Positions 46,735 to 56,397 of a stretch of 64,000 bases of DNA are shown one piece after another. The stretch is from Polytrichum commune (Eukaryota; Streptophyta; Polytrichopsida; Polytrichales; Polytrichaceae): positions 38,347,081-38,411,080 of the forward strand of contig OX485809.1 in NCBI GenBank assembly GCA_950295325.1. Reading direction: 5' to 3'. The first letter of the stretch is position 1. Every line of letters begins with the position of its first letter. A model generated the notes under the pieces. That model had not been told where the DNA came from, did not search any database, and saw only the letters and a program-made list of their open reading frames with translations. Made by a program: the position numbers and the translations under genes.

Positions 46735-46810
46735 TGAACCTAAACCCTAAACCCCTCCGCATTCACGGCCGTCACGTTCACGACCGCCACGGCCGTGGCA
46801 TATAAATAAG
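46735..46810 (+). promoter_or_regulatory. Promoter-like element: telo-box, inverted repeat, TATA box
   Basis: 'aacctaaaccctaaaccc' (from about 46737) contains the plant telo-box AAACCCTAA. 'cacggccgt' near 46764-46772 and 'acggccgtg' near 46790-46798 form an inverted repeat, and TATAAATAAG starts at 46801. In plants, telo-boxes often sit near start sites of ribosomal and translation genes. The downstream transcript would run into the hairpin repeats at 46908-47133. No coding gene of that class follows. Confidence 0.4.
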
Positions 46811-46907
46811 GATTAGAAGGTGTTTCTACAACAAACTTATATGAGCAAACTTCTGTTTAGTACTGCATATAAGAGCAAGTTTGTAGAGACATTGTTGGTT
46901 GTATCTG

Positions 46908-47133
46908 CTTGTGTGTTAGCGCACAAGTCTGCTTTAGGACTATTGCTGTTCATTTTCCCTTTCAATTCTATCATTTACATAAGATTTCTTTAGCCCTGCT
47001 GCTAAGAGTTGCTTGTGCGTCAACGCACAAACATTCTTTAGAATTATTTTTGTTTGCTTTGTTCTTTAGATCTATCATTTGCATACAATTTATTGCGCCC
47101 TTCTGCTGAAAGTTGTCTGTGCGCTGGCGCACA
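46908..47133 (+). repeat. Three ~105-bp tandem units, each with a stem-loop
   Basis: Stem-loops are at 46908-46927 (loop TTAG), 47013-47030 (loop TCAA) and 47118-47133 (loop CTGG). Each pairs TTGTG(T/C)G or TGTGCG with CGCACAA or CGCACA. Between them, 'tctatcattt(a/g)cata' and 'ctgctg(c/a)(t/a)aagagttg'-like words repeat in order. Loops vary while stems stay paired, and the first stem uses a G-T wobble. Confidence 0.7.
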
Positions 47134-47394
47134 ATCCTTTCTTAGGGCTTCTATTCATTTTTCTGCTTTAGTTCTTACATTTAGTTTAGGCTTCATTTCA
47201 TTTTTTTCTAGTTTGCACTTCACATACGTTGCTGTTGGATTCTGCTTTTGTTTTGCTTTGTTGTTTATAATTGTTGTTTGTAATTGGATTTTTTTTAATT
47301 GATGTTCTGAACTTAATGTGTATCACTACAGCTTCGATTTGGTAGTGTGCCAAGTTCCAAGGCATCAACTTTCATTCCAGATATTTTTTTCATT

Positions 47395-47505
47395 CCATTA
47401 TATTTTGTTTTGTTTAGCTTTATTTTGTTTTGTTTTGCCTTACTCTATTTTATTTTGCTTTGTTTTATTTTATTTTATTTTGTTTTATTTTGTTTTGCTT
47501 TGTTC
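47395..47505. repeat. Pentanucleotide T-rich microsatellite
   Basis: Mixed 'ttttg' and 'tttta' units over about 110 bp. Confidence 0.85.
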
Positions 47506-47524
47506 TGCTTCTAAATTCCGAATC

Positions 47525-47750
47525 ATCTCAGCTGGCGTGAATGGATGTTTTATGCTTCCTCACGTCCTAGGTGTTAGGACGTGTAATTACATCGTACCCA
47601 TCATTTCCAGCTGGTATGGTCCACATAATTATAATTTTCATGTACATATCCTGGATTTGATTTTTTACATTCAACTTTAAATGGCCTTAGCAGACGTGGA
47701 TGGATGTTTCATGCATTGTCACGTCCTAGGTGTTTATATATGTAATTCTA
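47525..47750. repeat. Duplicated ~55-bp motif
   Basis: 'gtgaatggatgttttatgc' with following 'cacgtcctaggtgtta' at about 47537-47575 recurs at about 47697-47735 as 'gtggatggatgtttcatgc' and 'cacgtcctaggtgttt'. Confidence 0.7.
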
Positions 47751-48078
47751 TAATATATTTTCCTTCTATCCGTGTGCCAATCCATTTTTTCACTGACTTT
47801 TAAAATGTGTATCTAAATCCTATATTTCATTTATTCAACATTAAGTATACAACCAATACTATATAATAATTTCATGTGGTTTTATTGACTCTTATATGCA
47901 GGTGTTCATTGTTATATGTTATCTTCAAAAAACTATTCAAGGTGATTATTGCTTACAAATATGGAACCTCTTCTCAATAAACCTAATCAAATGGTTACTT
48001 TGAGTGTGCAAATTTTCCTTGTAGAATGGTGAGGTGACATGTCTTGAAATTCAATCCATCAAAATTTTGTGTCGATGG

Positions 48079-48650
48079 GTATGTCCGGCCTTATTCTTTT
48101 GCGTAAGCGTGTGAAGATTATGATCGATGATTGCATCTCGAGACGTTTTCCATCATGCAAAGAAATGTTGAATTATAATATTTAGAAAGATAACGTTTAT
48201 TCTAATTTTGTTGGACAAATGTCTGATGTGGTTTCAAAGGTGTATCGAAAAGTCACGCATGGTTGGACATTGGAACAGTTAGAAGCGCAAAAATTTAACT
48301 CCGATTGGTGGCAAGTGGAGATTCTACAACTCTCAAGACGTAGAAAAATTCATGTCAAAAATTTGAATCGTGTCGATCGACACGTCAATCTTGGAGGTGG
48401 TCATTTTATTTTTGGTTGGAGAGATGTTGTTATTGAGAAGCATGAACGACTAGGCCGTGGTTCATATGGAGTGGTGTGGAAATATTTCATTAAGGACAAT
48501 TCAGATACTGATCCATTCATACCTTATGCCATTAAATTTTTCTTGGATCATAATGAAAATCCTCATAAGGCAAGCATGAAGAAGTTCTATTCAGTGGCTT
48601 CCATAGATCATGGTGGTGTTATCAGTAGGGTGGTAAGATTGGTTACTTGA
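48079..48650 (+). pseudogene. Protein kinase N-lobe remnant
   Basis: From an ATG at 48079 one frame runs to 48650 with a single internal TAG near 48184. The part from 48219 has a glycine-rich loop ('LGRGSYGVVWK') and the β3 lysine ('YAIKFFLD'). The sequence then stops after the region matching the αC helix and β4, so the catalytic HRD and DFG motifs are absent. It is thus a truncated kinase. The upstream ~130 residues have no family that I know. At 48650 the sequence changes to retroelement-like DNA. Confidence 0.7.
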
Positions 48651-49440
48651 GCGGAAGAAGAAGGAGCTCTACTGATTTCAGGCGGGAACAGTTACTTCAG
48701 CATCGAAGTCGACTAAAAAGGGTGAGTCAGGTGGTTCCGATCCCTCCTGGGGGGTTGCGAATTCCCCACCGAACACTGCAATACATTCAAGCAGACAGAG
48801 CTACGACGACGGAAGAAGAAGGAGGAGATTCAGCGAGGGATCGCAGCTGGGGTCGAATCCTCGGCAGTTAGGAGGAGGCAATCTTCACCCAGAACAAGGG
48901 AGCGCCAACGATTGAACCTTGGGCGTGCAGGTTGCATTACTAGCTACTGGAAGGGGGGATTGTGGATTTTGAGGCCAAGAGAAGCGCAGTGGAATGGGAA
49001 GAAGCTGGAAGTGAAGAGGCAGCCACGAGGGGGCGAGAGGTAGAGCAGGTGGTTTTGAAGCCAAAGGCTTGGAGCGGGGACTTCAACTCACGCTCTGCCT
49101 GGGCTGGCGATGAAGGACAATGACGGGTTGACTTCACTTCAGTTGAGGTTGTTAATTGGCAGAGGCCGAGACCAACAGTAGTAGCGGTTCAACTAGTCTC
49201 CTAAACCATTAAGGTCGCCGACTGGGCACTTAGAGTTAGTGGGAGTAAGTAGGATTGGAAGTAGGGATAATCAATGCATTGATTGAATTGTGGGTAGTAA
49301 GGATGGTAGTGACATTGTAGCCAAAGTGTGGTAATTCATGTCCTCCTCACTTGAACAACAAGTGAAGGGTTTAGGATTTGTGTGGGGTGACACTTGATTG
49401 TAACACAAACATTTGTTAATGCTAAAGTGTGAATTTCCTT
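48651..49440. other. Unassigned DNA, probably retroelement-derived
   Basis: A GC-richer stretch with Glu/Arg-rich short ORFs on the plus strand (around 48650-49100) broken by stops. It might be gag-like remains of the integrase-bearing element, but no zinc knuckle or gag motif was seen. Confidence 0.3.
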
Positions 49441-49580
49441 TCATCATTCCTAGGGTGTGCACGTTGTTCCATTCATTAGTGCGAAATGTGTAAAGGACGT
49501 TGTGGGTAAATAAGTCATTCTCATGTGAGTCATGGGCCTCCACCCGGACTACGACACATAAGGGTGAGGGTTTGTGGCTG
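49441..49580 (+). mobile_element. End of a gypsy-like LTR
   Basis: 'ccacccggactacgacacat' then 'aagggtgagggtttgtggc' and TGACA resembles the LTR ends at 21405 and 32539 ('cggacta(c/g)gacgcataaggg' ... 'CTCACA'). It abuts the integrase frame directly. The LTR start was not found. Confidence 0.45.
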
Positions 49581-49584
49581 ACAC

Positions 49585-50304
49585 TTGAGGAAGTATGGAT
49601 TATTTCGGGAGAGCCACCGGGATTGGGACCTTATGTTGCCTTGGATTGCTATGGGCTATCGATTTAGTAGGCAGGCCTCTTTGGCGTCCTACAACCCGTA
49701 TCAGTTGTTGTATGGACGTGAGCCTATACTTCCGAGTTTTATTCGGGAAAAACTAGCTCATGTTGTGGACTTGGATGACCCAAACATTTGGGCAGAGTGT
49801 TTGCAGGAGCGGGCTCAATTCTTCCAGAGGGCCATGCCTATGGTCATGGATAATCTGTCCATTGCTCAGCACCGTGACACATTGCGTTATGCACGCATTC
49901 GAAGTGGTGCTTACCGACCTCAGTTGCGGAGATTCCGACAGGGGGATTATGTTTATCTCCAACGTAAGGCGCCTACGACATTGGATGTCAGGGCGGGGTG
50001 CGCTATTCTTTGGGTGAAGGAGGTGTTGCCGAGTGGTTTGTTGTTGTTGGAAGGCAAGGATGGCAGGGAGTGTCGCGAGCATTCCAGAAACTCTGCCCCA
50101 TGTCATCTACCCATTGAGGGTACATTTCATCCGGAATTGGCCGTCGTGCTAGAGGGTTTTCCATGTTTTATGTGTGGAGAGAAGAAAGAAGCGGCTACTA
50201 TGCTCTTGTGTGATCAGTGTCAATGTGGTTGGCATATGACATGCTTGAGGCCACCTTTGATTTCTCTACAATCTAGACATTGGAGTTGTCCTCGCTGTTG
50301 AGGA
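49585..50304 (+). pseudogene. Ty3/gypsy integrase C-terminal part with a PHD finger
   Basis: Integrase joins element DNA to the host genome. The frame starts just after the LTR-like end, lacking the zinc domain and the DDE Asps. It begins in the core's last part ('YRFSRQASLASYNPYQLLYG'), passes a linker with a 'FRQGDYVYL' GPY/F-like stretch, and ends with a Cys/His cluster at about 50160-50300: C-x2-C, then C-x2-C, then H-x2-C in 'GWHMTC', then C-x2-C in 'CPRC'. That is the C4HC3 order of a PHD finger. The frame of about 238 codons is open to the stop at 50299-50301. Chromoviruses carry a chromodomain in this place, so a PHD finger there suggests a different chromatin-reading module for target choice. 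The polypurine tract and LTR start follow at 50617-50628. Confidence 0.85.
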
Positions 50305-50616
50305 TCTTGGGTACTTGGTGCTTCCACCAATCGAACTTAATGATCATGTTTGGTTTTCATCGTCTTGTGCTTGTCTAAATGGAAAATAAGGAGTTATGGC
50401 TTAGAGACGCAATCAACATGAGTCGGTGGAATTAATTATTTGGAATTTGATGGCCAAACATCATAGACGATTAAGGATGGGGCTCACATTGCACCCAGCC
50501 AACAGTTCTTTGGAATGACTTTCACCACACTAGTTAGTTGCGGAGCAATCTTTCATTATCCATACCCTTTGGATTGGCATTGGTCCTAGCTGCTTGGCGG
50601 GACTCCATAGTCAGCC

Positions 50617-50735
50617 GAGGGGGGGCATGTCGAGGTGTATTGTTTATGTGTGACTTTGCTATGTTTTAGTGTTGTTTGTTAATGGTGGTTGGTACTCGAG
50701 CTGCAGTGACACACGATCGCTATTTACATGATAAT
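50617..50735 (+). mobile_element. Polypurine tract and start of 3' LTR of the integrase-PHD element
   Basis: GAGGGGGGG (50617-50625) is followed by CA and then TGTCGAGGTGTATTG from 50628, as expected of a polypurine tract next to an LTR starting TG. The LTR end was not recognised. AT-rich unrelated DNA follows after about 50740, so the LTR may be truncated. Confidence 0.6.
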
Positions 50736-50739
50736 ATGG

Positions 50740-51555
50740 TTTTTTGGATTGTTGTGATCTTTTAATTAACACTCAAAAAATTAGTATGATTTATGGATTA
50801 TCACCTAAAATTCCAATTCTCTTGAAAGTAATATGACTTAATTAATGATGAATAATAAAAATCATAATAATGCTATTATGAAAAGATCTAACTTGTATTA
50901 AATGTTAATGGTAAAACTTTATTAATTTAAACAATATCAATAAACGCACTGATATTTTTTCTTTTAGAATGTGGTGTGAAACTTAGTCAGTCTTTAAATT
51001 TAAAAAGAATGTGATCTAAGCATCATTTTGAAGCACACAAATCATGATATTTTGCAAGTATTCAAGCTATATTTAAAATAATTAAATAAAACCCCATTGA
51101 ATAACTACATTACAATTCTCACTTAATGTGGTTCATGATAATATTCATCATTGAATCACAATAATTCTCTTTTAAAGACTATGTGAAAACTACACTAATA
51201 TGTCTAGCAACATGCTTCCATGCTTATTTATTAACATTCCACAATATTTTATAGATTTATTGTCATTGCAACAAAAATATATAATTTTTTATTGTAGAAT
51301 ATATTTGCAATTTGCAATATGTTATATATATAATATATATAATATACACATATACACATATTCTATGTTTTATATAGTATATATAAAACTAGTATTTTGA
51401 CCAATTTAAAAAAAACCAATGCTTGACATTATCTTCTAAATCCCTTTGATATTGTGACTTCTTCCCATAATTATGTTATTGTGCCTCATATGTGGCTTCT
51501 AGCGGATTTTCTTTTTTCTTTTTTCTTTTTCTTTTTTTATCCATGCATTTATGAC
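50740..51555. other. AT-rich intergenic
   Basis: Contains 'atatata'-type runs near 51325-51385; no gene seen. Confidence 0.4.
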
Positions 51556-51559
51556 CATA

Positions 51560-51790
51560 AACTTGTTTGTTATCATCTTAGGGGGTGGACTCTTTATTAG
51601 AATCCTAAATGATGTTTGTGGGTCACTATGAAATTAAACCCCCTATAAATGAGAAGTTTATAGAGAAAAAGAAATGTACTAACGGCATGCTAGATAATAA
51701 AATCTTTCATTTATAGTAAATGTTTTAATTTCATATGAAAATGCCTCCACTACATAAACAGAAAATATTTTATAATTTAGATATTCATTT
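51560..51790. repeat. Dispersed repeat, partner at about 15275-15490
   Basis: Same order of words as at 15.3 kb: 'ggggtggactctttatt', 'cctaaatgatg', 'actatgaaattaaac', 'gagaagtttatagag' and 'atgcctccactacat'. Confidence 0.65.
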
Positions 51791-52409
51791 ATTAAATCAA
51801 AAAATCATTTCCATTTTCCAATGAGAAAATCATTGAACATTTTTTTCAATCATAGCATGTAATTCAACAAATCACGAGTGTATCAAATTAACAAAGACAA
51901 GAAAACAATAACTTAGCCATGACCCATGGAGCAAAATGCAAAGGAGCCTCTACTCTGTAAAAAAACCTAGAACATGGATGAGAATGGATAAGGTAGTCAT
52001 TGAGGACTACTATCATATGACAACAATGGATGAAAATGTGAATTGGATAACACTCACACATCTATTGTCAAATTGTGCTCTAGACCTTAGGGTCCTCTTT
52101 TTTGTACATCTACCATTACTTCAAATTTCCCAATAGCCTTATTGAATGAACACACTAGAAAAAAACAACACCTCTCCCTTATGTATGCTATGTACTCTAA
52201 TGCCTCAAATAATACCCCTTCTTACACTCATGTGTAGATCATGCATGATATGAAGAATCCACCCCCCATGGTTAACACATAATGAGTGCATGATTCCAGA
52301 TCATCTAAAAGTTTGGAAATACCTACATACCAATTATAGCATGCTCCATAAATGTATGATTGTGGTTGCTACACATATGATTTCACAAAGCAATAGTTTA
52401 CTGCAATAA

Positions 52410-52620
52410 TGAACTGCAGTGTCCGGGGAGGATTTTGGATATAATTGATCAAGATCCTAGTAGTGTTACCAATATCAACCGGTTACATGTTAACATCTTT
52501 CGGTTTTCCCTTGGATGCAAAGAGGAATATTCTATACATTCCTCTAAATTGATCAATAATTTTCATGAAGTTTTGATGTTTGAACCGGTTATTTCTCAAC
52601 CTCAACTAGTATATTTGTAA
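52410..52620. repeat. Dispersed ~210-bp repeat, inverted copy at 55190-55375
   Basis: 'cagtgtccggggaggatttt' at 52419 is the reverse complement of 'aaatctccccggacactg' at about 55356. The rest follows in inverted order: 'ccggttacatgttaacatct' with 'tttcggtttt', then a 'gaatattctatacattcctc' match and 'tgaaccggttatttctcaac'. A third, more diverged copy lies near 62640-62770. This looks like a short non-autonomous element; ends are not sharply defined. Confidence 0.7.
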
Positions 52621-53262
52621 CTATACTAGATAGTCCTTTTAGTGTGGGTGGAGAATTAGTGTGGGCCACTTTAATTTTTTAGTCAAGGTGGCCCAAGATC
52701 TCAGGTCTTCCCCCAAGTCTTTGTGAAGACTTGTAACCAACACATTGAACAGTAGTTATAGGACAAAATTAAATAATCACTCACATTAATCTTCTAGAAA
52801 TAGAAATAAAATAGAAATAAAATTATGACCTGCACTAATTTTGTACTTCAACAATATAACATAGATTGAGGCGAATTAATGTGATCCACGTTAATTCCCA
52901 TTATGAGAATTAGCAGGGGCTCTAGAAATTACCGTGACCCACAGTAATAGGACTATTTAGTGTAGTTTTTCATTGGGCACGAGGGAAGAGCTGCACCAGT
53001 TGTAGAAACTTGGAATCTGAGGTTGACGCATTATGACAAAACAACCGTGACACTAGCGTCACGGTCGTCCTTATTTTGAGCCCAACTTTCAACCACTAGA
53101 GTGGGCACGCAACCACACTAAGTTAGAGCCTAGCACCCACTTGGAAACTCCCCCCCTCCTTTCCTCCACGCTTCTCCTTCAATGATGGTCTCCTTGCCTA
53201 CAACCAATGTTGACCATCACGTTCATTGGCTTGGTGTGGTGTGGCCGTTGACATGCTTGAAA
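52621..53262. other. Intergenic, no gene recognised
   Basis: The phrase 'accgtgacccacagtaat' near 52931 and 'gtgatccacgttaat' near 52879 suggest a small internal repeat. Nothing else is seen. Confidence 0.35.
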
Positions 53263-53263
53263 T

Positions 53264-53288
<25 letters not shown>
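53263..53288. repeat. (GA)n microsatellite
   Basis: Thirteen or so GA units. Confidence 0.95.
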
Positions 53289-53294
<6 letters not shown>

Positions 53295-55185
53295 CATGTT
53301 CAAGAAGCGACGTTGTTCATACGTTGGAGTTTAAATCCATGTAAGGTAGATGGGTCTTCATGATTACATTAAACATAATGTTTTAGTGTCACATACTATT
53401 TGGGGGTTTGCATAGTGCTTCTATGTATATATTGTTATTATTATTGATGAGGTCTTAACCAAGTAAGCATTTTAATGTTCTATAATGTTCAAACAACCAA
53501 TCTGAGCTTTATTGGCAAAATAAAATAAAATGAGATAGCATTGTGCAATTCTGAATAGTAAGTGGCATTAATTTACAATATTTAGTATATTTGTTTCCAA
53601 CTACTCCACTTCTCAAAGTGCATGTCCAAACACACGATTAGTACGAGATGGTTAGCCAATTCCAAATCGAAGCCATAGCCACTTTCCTCATACGTTTTAA
53701 AGGCTCTTATTCATTGTGCAAGTGAAGATTCTTGGGCTCAGTAATTGGTCGTATGCCAATTTACTTTGAGGTTAAGTTCTTGGACTTGGGCCCATGCCAA
53801 TCATGCATAATAACTAGATTTGCAAAATTATAAGAACACAAGATTTTTCGTAATTTTGTGATTGATCCATTCTATGTTTTTGATTTATAATATAATAAAG
53901 TGTGATATTTTCACTTCAAACAAGATTGGTGGGGGACTAACTAAACGAGCAACAAGACATCTAGCCCCAACCCATGGTTTAAGGACATGTTATACGGTCT
54001 CATTCATACGGTCGTGTGGAGGTCACTATCTTCGTGAATATGAAATGTTGCTACCACATTGAACGGGTTTAAAAAGTAACTTGGTAGAAAACACTCGCCC
54101 ACTACATTTATGTTGTTTACTACTTTGACCTCAACATTAAATGAAGTTTGAATAATGGGTGGGTGAAGGATTGAGCGGAGGACACGGAATCTCCTCCTTG
54201 GCCTAGCCCACCAATGAAGAGCGTGCACGTAGATTTGCCTTTTTGCCCACCAAGCCTATAAAGGTAGGCCCTTGGGACGGTGCCATTCGTAGACCACCTA
54301 GAGAGACCCAAAATGAAGGAGTGATATGGTGCCAATTGCCTCTTGTTCACATTATCATTTTTATTTTATTTTCCTTATTTATGTTAGTCAAATGTTGGTT
54401 GAAGTGAGTTGAATCCGCAAAGTGCCACAATCTCTAGAAGGACCCCCACACTCGGCATATGAGTGCGTCACTCAACTCGAGTCAGATGGTCTATAGTAAA
54501 TTGCGAAGCTAGTACTACTTCTTAAAAGTATGGTAGCGTGTATTTGGACCACCACAATAGATAAGATCTTAATGATCTAGAGGTGCCTGGTCTTGCGGAA
54601 AATTTGAGAAAGTAATAGCATATGCTCATCTCTTTTTGCCGCGCAACTTTTAAAATAGGATTAAAATTGAAGACTCTGATGCACTGGTGGAAAGCTGACA
54701 GCATCGGGTTAAGTAGGATGTACTTACACGACGAGTTCTGGGCCTTCAGCTCCACATGCGATCGATGGATATACCGCCAAAAAAAAGGTTTCCAACCCAC
54801 GATGGACGCCTTGCATGCTTGATCTCAACTTTGAAGTTTCTTTTCTGTTTCGATTTTGATTCTGATTTCTCCTTTTGTTGGAGATAATTGATATTATAAT
54901 GCCAACTACTGTAGCATACAAGGCACTGGGGATCCGATCGAAGTTACTGAAGTTACTGTAATCTTGGCGCTTGAATCGAGAGGGATTTGCCGCTGCATGG
55001 AATTTGGGGCAGTCTGATTTGACTAGGCAGGCTTTCAATTTGTAGGGATTGGACTTTTAATCATGCTCTAACTGAATGGCTTGCTTTAAGTTAAACTAAA
55101 TCAACTGATATTTCAAAGAAGAATTAGCAATCTGAGTTAAGTGTTCTTGCCTGCAATGAACGTGGAGAACCGGGCCCTATTTACA
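53289..55185. other. Intergenic upstream of the bHLH gene
   Basis: Short ORFs only, none with recognisable similarity. May hold distal regulatory DNA or a 5'-UTR exon of the bHLH gene. Confidence 0.35.
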
Positions 55186-55189
55186 GATG

Positions 55190-55400
55190 AGGTGGTTGAG
55201 TTTGAGGGACAACTGGTTGAAGTTCAAGATTTCAGGAAAAGTACCAATTGTTTTGGAAGAATCTATGGAATATACCTCAGATTCATAAAAACAAAACCGA
55301 AAGTTCACAAGATGTGACCGGTTGGACTTGGAAACAATTGACCAGTTATTCCCAAAAATCTCCCCGGACACTGTTTGGTGTTAGAATAAATGTGTCAGAC
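55190..55400. repeat. Inverted copy of the 52.4-kb repeat
   Basis: See the partner at 52410-52620. Here it ends in 'tctccccggacactg' and begins near 'gttgagtttgagggacaact'. Confidence 0.7.
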
Positions 55401-56397
55401 TTAAATCCTGCGTCTGCTGTAAATTGTGCAGCTCCTGAGCTTCATGATGATGATGTCAATCCAAAAAATGTCTATATTGTAGGCTCATAGAAGTACTAGC
55501 AAATCATCACAGCTCCCACACGGCTAGGTATGAGTGAGGATTTCGATCGTGTTCGAGAGTGGAGGATAGGAGTGAATCGGTGTCGGCTAAGTAGTCCATC
55601 TATGTGTCACCTGCAGATCATTAGCTAAGTTAGCTGGAACATGAGTTGAAGCTGCTTTTTGCAAGTCTTTGAGGAGGTGGCTGCTCTACTCATCGGCTTT
55701 CTTCTAACTTACTGAAACCGCCAACGGCTACGTTTAGCAACAAACATTTGTACCTGCTGGTCTAGACCCCAAACCTTGAGTATATTTGCCATTCTCGTTC
55801 CACTTTGAGTTCCCATTTCTCTTAACATTGAAGGGTAGCGAGGATGAGGAAGCCATGTTGTTGATGGCACAGTGACAATTTATTCTGTTTCATCCTACTT
55901 ACTCAACCGTGCTCTCAAAATTTTCGCCATGGTGGTGGAGTTGATGACTTGGTGAAATCTCTCTCGACCTCTTTCTTCAAGCCTGTACTCTTCAAAAGCC
56001 GAATGAGTTAGTGCTGGTAGCAATAATCATTCGAGTTCTCATGGCCATGAACGTCGAGATTCCTAGGTTCAGACAGGGGTAATTCCATCAATCCTCCTAA
56101 AATTGTGCACGGTATTGCAGTGGTAACACTTCTAATAGTGTCTTGTCAATTGTGATTCGTGAATCCTGATATTGTAACTTCTAATGGTTCTCTGGATCCC
56201 AGCTTGTGCTTGATCTTGTCCTGAAAATCATTCATCAATACACATACAAGCAAGATGCAGCATTCTTCTTAGAATTCTGGTTCAAATTAGATGTGAAGGT
56301 GGAACCAGCGTGATGATGATGATGAGCGAGATGTTGGTGTGAAATTCCTGTTTGGTGTGATGGCAGGCATGACGAATTCGAGATTAATGATATTGAC

